In this document: positions 18,536 to 27,739 of the stretch, in pieces
How the letters are laid out: every line of letters begins with the position of its first letter
Numbering within the stretch: position 1 is the stretch's first letter
Source of the DNA: Brumimicrobium mesophilum
Lineage (GTDB): Bacteria > Bacteroidota > Bacteroidia > Flavobacteriales_D > Crocinitomicaceae
DNA length: 64,000 bases
Direction of reading: 5' to 3'
NCBI RefSeq assembly: GCF_003025005.1
Contig: NZ_PVSS01000002.1
Coordinates: 291,276-355,275 of the forward strand
Notes under the pieces: model-generated
What the model was told of the DNA's origin: nothing
The model's database searches: none
The model's input: only the letters and a program-made list of their open reading frames with translations
Program-made: the position numbers and the translations under genes

Positions 18536-20626
18536 ATGATAAAATTCAGATTTTTAGTTCTTTTTACACTTTTTTCCTTCAATTTTCTAAATGCTCAAAC
18601 TTCTTCTGATTCAAAATTGAAAGTCGAATTAAAACTTGAGAATCCAACCAAAGAAATTAATGATGGAATAGCCAAAATTAATGTGACAGGTGGTGTTCCA
18701 CCATACCAATATAAATGGAGTGATCAAAACACATCCTTGAAATCTACAGAATCCATTGAATTAATTGAAGGACTAAACCACGTTGTAGTAGTTACAGATG
18801 CCAATGGAGATTCCATTACCAAAAAATTTAAAATTAAAGCTGAATCTATTACAGAGATTTTCAATAGTGGTGTTCAACCTGCTGTGGACGTGATGGGAGC
18901 TATATTGTTTTGGGATGCATTTTCAAAACTTGGACTATATGACCCTGTGGTTTATAGTTCTGAAAAAATCATTCAACTACCTTTATTTGAAGTTTCTTCT
19001 GAAGAAGAATTCATAGTTAAGAAATGGTTGGTTTCAGATAATAAGGTAGTTACCAAAGGTGAAGAAATAGCAATTTTAGAAACACATCAAGGTAAAGAAT
19101 TTCCTGTCTATGCACTTGCTGAGGGAAAAGTCCATAAAATTATTCAAGAAGGTAATACAGTTTCACGAACACCCGAAAAGGGCTCATTTAAATCTTCACC
19201 CATCGGTGTTATTCACTTTAATTCACCACAACCTATCTTACATCCAAATGGCGAAGTTCGAACCAATAACATTCCTTTTATCGTTATTTGGTTGATTCTA
19301 GGAAGTGTTTTCTTCACTTTCAGGTTGAAACTAATAAATATTCGTGGCTTTAAACACTCAATAGACTTAGCACGAGGCAAATATGATGATCCTAAAGCCC
19401 CTGGAATAATTACCCATTTTCAAGCAATGGCTACGGCCGTGTCCGCCACTGTTGGTTTAGGTAATATAGCAGGAGTTGCTGTAGCCATATCATTAGGCGG
19501 CGCTGGAGCAACTTTTTGGATGTTTATAGCTGGATTTTTTGGAATGTCACTAAAATTCGCGGAATGTACCCTAGGAGTAAAATACCGATTTATAGATAAA
19601 GAAGGACGTATTTTTGGTGGACCAATGAATTATTTACGCTATGGTTTAGAAAAAAGAAATCTAAAGCACTTAGGGAAGTTCCTGGCAGTATGTTTTGCCA
19701 TTCTTGGTATTGGTGCTTCATTTGGAGGAGGAAATATGTTACAATCAAATCAGGCATTTAAAATTGTTTCCGAACAAATTCCTTTTCTACAAGGTTATGG
19801 TTTTTGGTTCGGAATTGGATTTGCAATTTTAATTGGAATAGTAATTATTGGTGGAATACAAAGTATCGCAAAGGTTACGGCCAAAGTAGTACCCATAATG
19901 GCTATATTATATGTTGTTGGCTGTTTGGTTGTCATTGGCACGCATATAGAATACATCGGAGGAGCATTTATCGCAATATTCGAAGGAGCGTTTTATTCTG
20001 AGGCTTTAAAAGGAGGTTTTATTGGAGTTCTAATAATAGGGTTACAACGCGCTGCTTTCTCAAGTGAAGCAGGTGTTGGTTCAGCAGCCATCGCCCATAG
20101 TGCGTCAAAAACCAACCATCCAATTTCCGATGGTTTTGCCGCATTGGTCGAACCCTTCATTGACACAATGTTAGTTTGTACAATGACCGCATTGGTTTTG
20201 ATATTCACAGGAATGCATGAAACCAACACTGGAATAGGTGGTGTAGAACTCACAGCTGATGCGTTTGGAAGTGTTGTTTCATGGTTTCCCAATGTACTGG
20301 CTATCGCAGTATTCCTATTTGCATTTTCTACCACTGTTTCTTGGTCATATTATGGTATGCGATCATGGACATTTCTTTTTGGTCAAAGCAAAAAATCAGA
20401 AATGATTTATAAAATTATGTACTTACTATTTGTAGTCTTGGGAGCCTCTGTAAGCTTGGGAGCTGTATTAAGTTTTGCCGACATGATGATCCTTGCCATG
20501 TCCTTTCCAAATATCATCGGATTATATATTATGTCTTCCGAAATTAGTACTGACATGAAAATTTATTGGCAGAATTTAAAAGAGGGCAAACTTTATATTG
20601 ACCCGAAGTTTTCAAAAGGGAAGTGA
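18536..20626 (+). CDS. Alanine:cation symporter (AGCS) with PKD/SprB-like and lipoyl-like extension
   Basis: The C-terminal two thirds (from about residue 245) are an AGCS sodium/amino-acid symporter: FQAMATAVSATVGLGNIAGVA, KFAECTLGVKYR, GGPMNYLRYGL and RAAFSSEAGVGSAAIAHS are diagnostic, with about ten membrane helices. Before it come a signal peptide (about 1-20, LNAQ), a SprB/PKD-like beta domain (about 25-100, GGVPPYQYKWSD) and, after a first helix-like segment (GVQPAVDVMGAILFW), a biotinyl/lipoyl-like fold (about 150-225: FIVKKWLVSDNKVVTKGEEIAILE...GKVHKIIQEGNTV) without a modifiable MKM lysine motif. At 696 residues it is much longer than the usual 450-550. The transport call is certain; the role of the extension is not known. 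Confidence 0.9.
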   Translation: MIKFRFLVLFTLFSFNFLNAQTSSDSKLKVELKLENPTKEINDGIAKINVTGGVPPYQYKWSDQNTSLKSTESIELIEGLNHVVVVTDANGDSITKKFKIKAESITEIFNSGVQPAVDVMGAILFWDAFSKLGLYDPVVYSSEKIIQLPLFEVSSEEEFIVKKWLVSDNKVVTKGEEIAILETHQGKEFPVYALAEGKVHKIIQEGNTVSRTPEKGSFKSSPIGVIHFNSPQPILHPNGEVRTNNIPFIVIWLILGSVFFTFRLKLINIRGFKHSIDLARGKYDDPKAPGIITHFQAMATAVSATVGLGNIAGVAVAISLGGAGATFWMFIAGFFGMSLKFAECTLGVKYRFIDKEGRIFGGPMNYLRYGLEKRNLKHLGKFLAVCFAILGIGASFGGGNMLQSNQAFKIVSEQIPFLQGYGFWFGIGFAILIGIVIIGGIQSIAKVTAKVVPIMAILYVVGCLVVIGTHIEYIGGAFIAIFEGAFYSEALKGGFIGVLIIGLQRAAFSSEAGVGSAAIAHSASKTNHPISDGFAALVEPFIDTMLVCTMTALVLIFTGMHETNTGIGGVELTADAFGSVVSWFPNVLAIAVFLFAFSTTVSWSYYGMRSWTFLFGQSKKSEMIYKIMYLLFVVLGASVSLGAVLSFADMMILAMSFPNIIGLYIMSSEISTDMKIYWQNLKEGKLYIDPKFSKGK

Positions 20627-20763
20627 TTTATCAATATGAACTAATGTATAGTGAAAAGAACGGTTTCATAATGCTCTAAAAAATAGAACAGGAATACTAT
20701 GTTTCATAATTGAAGTATTCACCCAACTAGCCCACAAACAAAACCAAAACTAATAAAAAGACA

Positions 20764-20797
20764 AAACCCCTACAACATTGATACGTTGTAGGGGTTT
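20764..20797 (-). terminator. Terminator of tRNA-Asp copy 1
   Basis: A perfect 13-bp stem (20764-20776 with 20785-20797) and an 8-base loop lie 34 bases past the 3' end of the tRNA. On the minus strand the stem is followed by TGTCTTTTTATTAG. Confidence 0.85.
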
Positions 20798-20830
20798 CTA
20801 ATCCTCCAGCCATAGAGGCGTATTTTTATG

Positions 20831-20904
20831 CGGTCCGGACGAGACTCGAACTCGCGACCTCCTGCGTGACAGGCAGGCATTCTAACCAACTGAACTACCG
20901 GACC
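20831..20904 (-). tRNA. tRNA-Asp (GTC), copy 1
   Basis: The minus strand gives a 74-base cloverleaf. The acceptor GGTCCGG pairs with CCGGACC, discriminator G; the D arm is GTTCAGTTGGTTAGAAT; the anticodon loop CCTGTCACG has anticodon GTC; the T arm contains GTTCGAGTC. CCA is not encoded. It is identical to copy 2. Confidence 0.97.
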
Positions 20905-21019
20905 AAAACTTATTATTCTTCTTTTGAAGAACGTTGACGACAGTCAACTATAACTTATTTTACTAAGTCTTTAAATTCTGTATTGTTCATATTTAATACG
21001 TATTGAAAAAGGAAAGACA

Positions 21020-21053
21020 AAACCCCTACGACATTGATACGTCATAGGGGTTT
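21020..21053 (-). terminator. Terminator of tRNA-Asp copy 2
   Basis: The stem 21020-21032 with 21041-21053 is the same as in copy 1 except for one position, which becomes a G-U pair only in RNA made from the minus strand. This supports the reading direction. A T-rich run follows on the minus strand. Confidence 0.8.
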
Positions 21054-21087
21054 CTGTTCCTCCAGCCATAGAGGCGTGTTGTAAATG

Positions 21088-21161
21088 CGGTCCGGACGAG
21101 ACTCGAACTCGCGACCTCCTGCGTGACAGGCAGGCATTCTAACCAACTGAACTACCGGACC
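21088..21161 (-). tRNA. tRNA-Asp (GTC), copy 2
   Basis: This 74-base cloverleaf has anticodon GTC and the same sequence as copy 1. It is the promoter-proximal copy: a full TTG-N19-TATATTTG promoter lies about 165 bases upstream on the minus strand. Confidence 0.97.
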
Positions 21162-21325
21162 AAAATTTATATTCCTACTTTCGAAGGATGCTGACGACAG
21201 TCAACTATAACTAATTTAACCTAGTTATTAAATTCTGTATTGTTCATTTGCTTCCGCAACTTACTTTTTCAATTTCTTTCTTTACTTACCGTTGTAAGTG
21301 CCATACTTGTTTCGTTAGGCGAGTG

Positions 21326-21355
21326 CAAATATAACCAACTTTCTTCGACCGACAA
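21326..21355 (-). promoter_or_regulatory. Promoter of the tRNA-Asp pair
   Basis: On the minus strand, TTG (21355-21353), a 19-base spacer and TATATTTG (21333-21326) match the Bacteroidota consensus fully. The only transcription unit ahead is the tRNA-Asp pair. Confidence 0.7.
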
Positions 21356-21438
21356 TGGTTTTTTGAAAAAAAAATAAACTTTTTTTATTGTTTATTTAAA
21401 CTTGATTGAATTTCAACTATTTAAGGCAACACTTTTTT

Positions 21439-21705
21439 TTAGCCTTTTTTTTCATTATCCTTTATTTCTTCAAAATCCACATCCTCTGCCTCGCGATAAC
21501 CTCCCTCCACAATGTGAACCTTTCCCTTCTCCGATTCACTCTTTTCCTTGGCTTTTCTAAAAGCGTCGTTATTTTGATTAAAACGTTTTTCGTTTTCCAC
21601 ACTTTTTTTAGTGGCCATAATTCGACCAATAAACCGAATGATTACAAATATTGCGATGATGATCAACACCATTCTAATCGTACCTGGAACACTTAATATT
21701 ATCAT
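21439..21705 (-). CDS. DUF4834 family small membrane protein
   Basis: The 88-residue protein has one N-terminal membrane segment (about 4-30) followed by a basic stretch (IMATKKSVENEKR) and ends in an acidic tail with EDVDFEEIKD, the hallmark of the DUF4834 family of Bacteroidota. Function is unknown. It lies downstream of carB but beyond a terminator, so it is probably transcribed separately. Confidence 0.75.
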   Translation of the reverse strand: MIILSVPGTIRMVLIIIAIFVIIRFIGRIMATKKSVENEKRFNQNNDAFRKAKEKSESEKGKVHIVEGGYREAEDVDFEEIKDNEKKG

Positions 21706-21758
21706 AATTCAATTAATTTAAACATCTATACTCAAAAGCTTTCAAACTAAAAACAAAA

Positions 21759-21787
21759 AAAGTCCAGACAATAATCGCCTGGACTTT
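21759..21787 (-). terminator. Intrinsic terminator of carB
   Basis: AAGTCCAG (21760-21767) pairs with CTGGACTT (21779-21786); on the minus strand the hairpin is followed by a TTTTTTTG run. It lies 32 bases past the carB stop. Confidence 0.85.
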
Positions 21788-21818
21788 CTTATAAAATTTT
21801 CCAGAAGTAATTTTATAA

Positions 21819-24635
21819 CTATTTAGATAAATATAAATTACGTTCCGCAAATATCTTTCTAAAGAATGGATCTTTCAAATCTTTGATAAATTGAATTGCT
21901 TCTCCAGTAGATTTCATCTCAGGTCCCAATTCTTTGTTCACATTAGGGAACTTGTTGAATGAGAAAACTGGAATTTTAATTGCATACCCACCTTTTTTAG
22001 GTTGGAAATCGAAATCAGTTACCTTATTTACTCCTAACATTACTTTCGTTGCGTATTTTACATAAGGTTCGTCATAAGCTTTTGCAATAAAAGGAACAGT
22101 ACGAGATGCCCTTGGATTTGCTTCAATCACATAAACTTTATCATCTTTAATCGCAAATTGAATATTAATTAATCCAACCGTTTTTAGAGCAACTGCAATC
22201 TTCTTAGTGATATCTTCAATTTGTTGCATTACTAGATCTCCTAAGTTGTATGGCGGTAAAACCCCGTATGAATCTCCTGAGTGAATTCCTGCAGGCTCAA
22301 TATGCTGCATAACTCCAATAATGTAAACGTTTTCTCCATCACAAATTGCATCTGCCTCTGCTTCGATAGCACCTCCTAAGAAGTGGTCCAATAGAATTTG
22401 ATTGTCTGGCATATCACGAAGAATATCAACTACATGATGTTCCAATTCTTCTCTGTTAATTACAATTTTCATTTTCTGTCCTCCCAAAACATATGAAGGA
22501 CGGACCAATAAAGGGAAACCTAAATCATTTGAAAGTTCTAATGCTTGTTCTGCACTTTCAACAACACCAAATTCAGGATAAGGCACATTGTTTTCTTTCA
22601 ATAATTGTGAAAAACGACCTCTGTCTTCAGCTAAATCCAATGCATCGAAACTCGTACCCATGATTTTGATTCCATATCGCTCTAATTTCTCAGCTAACTT
22701 CAATGCAGTTTGACCACCTAATTGAACGATAACTCCTTCTGGTTTTTCATGACGAATGATGTCATAAATATGTTCCCAGAAAACTGGTTCGAAATATAAT
22801 TTATCTGCCGTATCGAAATCTGTTGAAACAGTTTCAGGATTACAATTAATCATGATGGTTTCATATCCTGCTTCTTTCGCAGCCATAACTCCATGCACAC
22901 AAGAGTAATCAAATTCAATTCCTTGTCCAATTCTATTTGGTCCAGAACCTAAAACAACAATTTTCTTTTTCTCTGTTACTTCACTTTCATTTTCTAATTC
23001 GAAAGTTGAGTAATAATATGGTGTTTGCGCTGGAAACTCTCCGGCACAAGTATCAACAAGTTTATAAACACGTTGAATTCCAAACTCTTCTCTTTTCGCA
23101 TAGATTTCTGATTCTAAACAACGCAGTAAATGTGCTATTTGTCTATCGGCATATCCTTTTTGCTTAGCTTCGAAAAGTAATTCTTTAGAAATGTTTCCTA
23201 AATTAAATTTCTCAATATTACGTTCTAGCTTGATCAATTCCTCGATTTGACGTAAGAACCAAACATCAATTTTAGTTTTCTCGTGTATTCTATTAAACGG
23301 AATCCCCAATTTAATCGCATCATACACATGGAAAAGCCTGTTCCAGCTTGGGAACTCTAAACTTTCCAAAATTTGGTTTTGGTCAGTTAATTCTTTTCCA
23401 TCGGCTCCTAAACCATTTCTTCCAATCTCAAGAGACTGACAAGCTTTTTGAAGGGCTTCTTGGAAATTACGACCAATTCCCATAACTTCTCCAACAGATT
23501 TCATTTGGAGACCTAATTTACGGTCTGCTCCTGGAAATTTATCGAAATTCCAACGTGGTATTTTTACAATTACATAATCTAAACTTGGCTCAAATAAAGC
23601 AGAAGTAGTTTTCGTAATCTGATTATCCAATTCATCTAATGTATAACCAATTGCTAGTTTAGCTGCAATCTTTGCAATAGGATAACCTGTAGCTTTTGAT
23701 GCTAAAGCAGAAGATCTAGAAACACGAGGATTAATTTCAATTGCTATGATTTTCTCTTCTTCATCTGGAGAAACAGCAAACTGTACATTACAACCTCCAG
23801 CAAAATTACCAACTGAACGCATCATTTTGATGGCCATGTTTCTCATGTCTTGGAATGTTGTATCAGACATTGTCATTGCTGGAGCAACGGTGATTGAATC
23901 TCCTGTGTGCACTCCCATTGGATCAAAATTCTCAATCGAACAAATAATAACAACGTTATCATTTTTATCTCTCAATAACTCTAATTCATATTCTTTCCAA
24001 CCTAAAAGTGCTTTATCAATCATCACCTCATGAATTGGAGAGGCATGCAAACCAGCATCTAGTAAATTATCAAATTCTTTTTCTGTATAAACAACTCCTG
24101 CTCCTGCACCTCCTAGAGTAAATGAAGAACGAATACATAATGGGTATCCAAATTCTTGCGCTACACTTTTTCCTTCAAGGAAAGATTTAGCAGTTTTTTG
24201 AGGAGCCATTGGAACATCAATTTCTTCCATTAAATTACGGAAGTCCTCACGGTTTTCTGTGATTTCAATTGCCGCGATATCAACTCCAATAATTTCGATA
24301 TTGTTTTCTTCCCATATTCCTAACTCATCACATTTGATTGCTAAATTCAAAGCAGTTTGTCCTCCCATAGTTGGCAAAACAGCATCGATATCATGATTAG
24401 CAATAATTTCGCGAATGCTTTCTGGTTCTAGTGGCAATAAATAAATATTATCCGCTACTACTTTATCGGTCATAATTGTCGCAGGATTCGAATTAATCAA
24501 AGTTACTTCGATTCCTTCCTCTCTTAAAGATCTTGAAGCTTGTGATCCGGCGTAATCAAATTCACATGCTTGACCAATTACAATTGGTCCACTTCCAATT
24601 ATTAAAACTGACTTAATTTTCTCGTTCTTAGGCAT
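21819..24635 (-). CDS. carB: Carbamoyl-phosphate synthase large subunit
   Basis: CarB makes carbamoyl phosphate from bicarbonate, ammonia (from the small subunit) and two ATP, for pyrimidines and arginine. The 938 residues show the two homologous halves: the first carboxyphosphate half (about 1-400, GSGPIVIGQACEFDYAGSQA, SFTLGGAGAGVVY), an oligomerisation region (about 400-550), and the second carbamate half (about 560-938, GSGPNRIGQGIEFDYSCVH, PSYVLGGQ). The protein ends at FAERNLYLSK and lacks the roughly 130-residue C-terminal MGS-like allosteric domain of the E. coli enzyme. I believe this is usual in Bacteroidota. No carA is adjacent. Confidence 0.96.
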   Translation of the reverse strand: MPKNEKIKSVLIIGSGPIVIGQACEFDYAGSQASRSLREEGIEVTLINSNPATIMTDKVVADNIYLLPLEPESIREIIANHDIDAVLPTMGGQTALNLAIKCDELGIWEENNIEIIGVDIAAIEITENREDFRNLMEEIDVPMAPQKTAKSFLEGKSVAQEFGYPLCIRSSFTLGGAGAGVVYTEKEFDNLLDAGLHASPIHEVMIDKALLGWKEYELELLRDKNDNVVIICSIENFDPMGVHTGDSITVAPAMTMSDTTFQDMRNMAIKMMRSVGNFAGGCNVQFAVSPDEEEKIIAIEINPRVSRSSALASKATGYPIAKIAAKLAIGYTLDELDNQITKTTSALFEPSLDYVIVKIPRWNFDKFPGADRKLGLQMKSVGEVMGIGRNFQEALQKACQSLEIGRNGLGADGKELTDQNQILESLEFPSWNRLFHVYDAIKLGIPFNRIHEKTKIDVWFLRQIEELIKLERNIEKFNLGNISKELLFEAKQKGYADRQIAHLLRCLESEIYAKREEFGIQRVYKLVDTCAGEFPAQTPYYYSTFELENESEVTEKKKIVVLGSGPNRIGQGIEFDYSCVHGVMAAKEAGYETIMINCNPETVSTDFDTADKLYFEPVFWEHIYDIIRHEKPEGVIVQLGGQTALKLAEKLERYGIKIMGTSFDALDLAEDRGRFSQLLKENNVPYPEFGVVESAEQALELSNDLGFPLLVRPSYVLGGQKMKIVINREELEHHVVDILRDMPDNQILLDHFLGGAIEAEADAICDGENVYIIGVMQHIEPAGIHSGDSYGVLPPYNLGDLVMQQIEDITKKIAVALKTVGLINIQFAIKDDKVYVIEANPRASRTVPFIAKAYDEPYVKYATKVMLGVNKVTDFDFQPKKGGYAIKIPVFSFNKFPNVNKELGPEMKSTGEAIQFIKDLKDPFFRKIFAERNLYLSK

Positions 24636-24815
24636 TCCAATTTTTCTTTTTGCTTTGATGTTAAAGCGTTATACAAATCGGACACAAATTTAATTCATTT
24701 TTACTACTTTTATAGGTATGCACAGGATTTTAATGATAGTTTTTTACAGTAAAGTTGAATTCACCCTTAAATTAGAAATTCTAGTTTCCAAAAATCACAG
24801 AGAAGACTTCAAATT

Positions 24816-25658
24816 ATGCAAAGCAAAATGGAACCTAAATTAAGAAATGTATCACATGAAGATTTGCAACTTTTTTATGAAGTATATGGCACTGGAAACA
24901 CCGTTATTCTTTGCTTCCATGGGAACGGCAGATCAGCAGAAGACTTCCGGTTCCTAGAGAAAAAATCTCGAAAAATCATATCTGTACATCTATTCTTACA
25001 TGGCCATTCTATATTTAATCCAAGTAGAATTGATAAGGATTTAATAACTAAAGAACATGTTGAAAAATTGTTAGAAAAAATATTCATTAAAGAAAAAGTC
25101 CAAGATTTTCATTGGGTCGCGTATTCTCAAGGCGGCCGATTTACTTTAAGTGTATTTCCAACTTTTGCAAAACGCGTTAAAAGTATGTTTTTAATTGCTC
25201 CAGACGGATTGAATGATAAAAATTTCTATAGTTGGTCTCAAAGACAATGGTGGACTAGAAAATTGTTCAAACGATGGGTAAAAAAACCAGAAGAATTAAT
25301 GTCTATTTCTAGAACATTAGAAAAAGGAAAAATTATACATCCTAAAATACTAAGCTTTTTAGACTACTACACCTCAGATCAAGAAAAACTAGAAATAGCT
25401 TTTAAATCTTGGAGCGCCTTCAGAAATTTAAGACCTTCTATGGAAGAAATAAAATCTGCCATTGATAAAAACGCTGTAAATTTTAATTTAATTATTGGAG
25501 AACAAGATCAAATAATCACCCTAAAAAGCGCTTCGTTGTTTTTGAACAAACTCAATAAACCCGAAGCTTTAAAGACTATTCCATATGGACATGATATTTT
25601 CAAACCTCATATAGAGAAAGAACTTTTGGCTTTGATGACTTTTGAAGCGTTTGATTGA
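24816..25658 (+). CDS. Alpha/beta hydrolase
   Basis: The 280-residue protein has an alpha/beta hydrolase fold: oxyanion-side motif CFHGNGRS (33-40), nucleophile Ser104 in YSQGG, an acidic residue probably in GEQDQII near 228, and a histidine in PYGHDIF near 263. There is no signal peptide, so it is cytoplasmic. An internal ATG at residue 5 is an alternative start. Substrate cannot be told. It is divergent from carB and convergent with the lipoprotein family that follows. Confidence 0.85.
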   Translation: MQSKMEPKLRNVSHEDLQLFYEVYGTGNTVILCFHGNGRSAEDFRFLEKKSRKIISVHLFLHGHSIFNPSRIDKDLITKEHVEKLLEKIFIKEKVQDFHWVAYSQGGRFTLSVFPTFAKRVKSMFLIAPDGLNDKNFYSWSQRQWWTRKLFKRWVKKPEELMSISRTLEKGKIIHPKILSFLDYYTSDQEKLEIAFKSWSAFRNLRPSMEEIKSAIDKNAVNFNLIIGEQDQIITLKSASLFLNKLNKPEALKTIPYGHDIFKPHIEKELLALMTFEAFD

Positions 25659-25700
25659 TTATTTATCGAAATTTACAGTAAAAAACAAAATGATTAACTT

Positions 25701-26450
25701 CTAAAATCCAGATAATACTAGAAAATACAAACCGAAAATCAATGGAAAGTATATTAATCCAATTATGCGTAATGTTTTCTTAAAAGACCAAATTTCATCA
25801 CCATCTACCCTCATATAGAGTCTTAAAACATGATAAACAAAGAGCGAAATAAGGAAATACAGTCCTATCACTATTAATATTAATCCGGGTATGATACCTA
25901 TTAAAGGAAGAAGTAGTACAAAAGCTCCAGTTAAAACAACTCCTGAAAGTCCAGTCAAAAAGTAAATTAACAAAAATCGAAAAGCTCTTTCAAACGGATC
26001 CAAAATAAAAGGCTCCTCCGGTTCTTCAGGTTCAATTTTCTCAACATTTTCTACTTTAATATTTGAAATTTTCTTCTCATAAAGCACTATCTCGCTACTT
26101 TCAGTGTTTACATTCACATCTTTAAATTTCATATCTTCCACATATGAGGTAGATATGTTCTTATTTAAATCAATTCCCTTTTTTCTTATATTATTTTCTG
26201 AAATCACTTCATTTATTTCTTGATCTGTTTCAAGTGTTAAATTAGATGCTTTGAAATGATTGGAGTACCTTGAGTTTTTATCTTCGTTCTTATGAGATGA
26301 AGAAATATTTGAATTCCCTTTCTTTTGAAAATGCCATCCCCTGCTATGTTTTCTTTTATCAAAAACACCTTTATTCACTGCTCCACACGAAGAAAAGAGA
26401 GCAGTTAAAACAACCGAGATAAAGAAAAGATGTGATGTTTGAAATTTCAT
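25701..26450 (-). CDS. KRKH-motif lipoprotein with C-terminal membrane domain (paralogue 1)
   Basis: The protein has a lipoprotein signal with Cys22 (FSSCG), then the motif KGVFDKRKHSRGWHF placed at a fixed distance after the cysteine, a low-complexity polar linker of about 110 residues, and a C-terminal domain with three or four membrane segments (about 155-249). A lipidated N-terminus plus C-terminal helices is unusual. Paralogue 2 lies 39 bases upstream and a decayed third copy lies just beyond it; all share the cysteine position and motif. Function is unknown. Confidence 0.75.
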   Translation of the reverse strand: MKFQTSHLFFISVVLTALFSSCGAVNKGVFDKRKHSRGWHFQKKGNSNISSSHKNEDKNSRYSNHFKASNLTLETDQEINEVISENNIRKKGIDLNKNISTSYVEDMKFKDVNVNTESSEIVLYEKKISNIKVENVEKIEPEEPEEPFILDPFERAFRFLLIYFLTGLSGVVLTGAFVLLLPLIGIIPGLILIVIGLYFLISLFVYHVLRLYMRVDGDEIWSFKKTLRIIGLIYFPLIFGLYFLVLSGF

Positions 26451-26489
26451 AAAAGTAGTCTTACTCCTGTTATGGTTAATACTCTAAAA

Positions 26490-27695
26490 TCAAATTCCAT
26501 TCGCACCTAAAGATACAAGCAAGGTGATAAATGCTACAATAACTGTGGCTATAATAAGCGCTTTATTGCCATTACCTTCTTTGTTTTCCTTGTCTTTGTT
26601 AAATAATCTAGAGATAGCCATTACATATAAAAAAATAATTAGCGCTACGCCAACAGCTGCAAACAACAACCCAGCTACTTCTCCTCCGGAGCATATAATT
26701 AGACAAGACACTGCCGCTATTACATATAGTAATAACAGCAATAATAAAGTGAATAGGATAATAAGTAAAACATTAACAAATGTTGTGTTACCAGATGAAG
26801 TTTGGTTTATTGGCTCAACATTATTGATAATTCCAGAAGAAAGTGACCAATTGGAAAATTGAGAGATATTATTCATCATTCCACCGGCCATAAAAAAACC
26901 AAAACTAGATGATGTATTGACCGCCCCAATCAACGCAAGTTTCTTGGTCGAATTCAACGACCCTTGATTTTTCCAAAATTCCCATAATCCATAACTCATT
27001 CCAATTCCCGCCAGTGATATTCCTAAATGGATATTAGAAAAAGGAATTTCAAGCATGTGCCCTAGTCCTAATGATGTTCCAATCAATGCTCCTTTAGCAC
27101 CAATCAATAAACTTCGTGATTGTTTGAGATTATCTGCCGCCCAATGCTGAATTTTCCTTGTATGTCTCCTTTTCACGAGGAATGGAGCGAAAAATGATAG
27201 TAAAAAAAAGCTATGGTAATTCCAAGAGTTTGTGCTTGTAGCAGTATCATCAGCGCTACTCGTTTTCGTTTTGGATGTTTGAACCTCTTCCCTATCTAAA
27301 TCGTGATTACTTGGTATAGATTTTTTTAAATCTTCTTCTTTTGGAGTAATAGATCGATTTTCATCATTAATTTTTTCAACTTTATGATTTTTAGTTAAAT
27401 GATTTTTTGAATTTCCATTTTTGAAATTATTCGCCACACCTTGAAAATCCAATACTACTTTTTCATTAAAAGTTGAAGAATTTAAATTTGATTCATTGAT
27501 ATTTCTGTTTTTTGAAAATTCTTCACGAGGAGAACTCTTTTCTGACGTTTTAGAAATATTACTTTTCTTATTGAAATGCCAACCTTTCAAATGCTTCCGC
27601 TTTTCGAATAAACCATTTCCACTTGCTCCACAAGAATACAAGAACAACGATAAAAAGGAAAGTGAAAGTAGGTAAAATATAAATCTTGATTTCAT
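26490..27695 (-). CDS. KRKH-motif lipoprotein with membrane domains (paralogue 2)
   Basis: I place the start at the ATG 27693-27695 because it gives a proper lipoprotein signal (MKSRFIFYLL, Cys22 in LYSCG); a longer GTG-started frame from 27743 would bury the signal. The motif NGLFEKRKHLKGWHF follows, then a polar Ser/Asn/Lys-rich linker (about 45-150), a membrane segment with an RRHTRKIQHW motif, further short hydrophobic segments, and four strong C-terminal helices (about 305-401). It shares the N-terminal layout with its neighbours but has a different C-terminal domain. Function is unknown. Confidence 0.75.
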   Translation of the reverse strand: MKSRFIFYLLSLSFLSLFLYSCGASGNGLFEKRKHLKGWHFNKKSNISKTSEKSSPREEFSKNRNINESNLNSSTFNEKVVLDFQGVANNFKNGNSKNHLTKNHKVEKINDENRSITPKEEDLKKSIPSNHDLDREEVQTSKTKTSSADDTATSTNSWNYHSFFLLSFFAPFLVKRRHTRKIQHWAADNLKQSRSLLIGAKGALIGTSLGLGHMLEIPFSNIHLGISLAGIGMSYGLWEFWKNQGSLNSTKKLALIGAVNTSSSFGFFMAGGMMNNISQFSNWSLSSGIINNVEPINQTSSGNTTFVNVLLIILFTLLLLLLLYVIAAVSCLIICSGGEVAGLLFAAVGVALIIFLYVMAISRLFNKDKENKEGNGNKALIIATVIVAFITLLVSLGANGI

Positions 27696-27739
27696 AAGTT
27701 CTATCATTAGTGAAGTGAGTGTAAAAACTTTTCGATTAT

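Larger units (their letters stand above)
20757..21250 (-). repeat. Tandem 257-bp duplication carrying tRNA-Asp and terminator
   Basis: Two imperfect copies (about 20757-20994 and 21013-21250) contain in the same order, read on the minus strand, a leader with the conserved AGTTATAGTTGACTGTCGTC, tRNA-Asp, the spacer with CGCCTCTATGGCTGGAGG and a terminator hairpin. The tRNA starts are 257 bases apart. The tRNA parts are identical while spacers differ at scattered positions. Confidence 0.85.

Noticed and set aside
19993..20334. A 113-codon minus-strand frame inside the symporter gene
   Set aside because: It is antisense to a well-conserved transporter region and has no protein features of its own.
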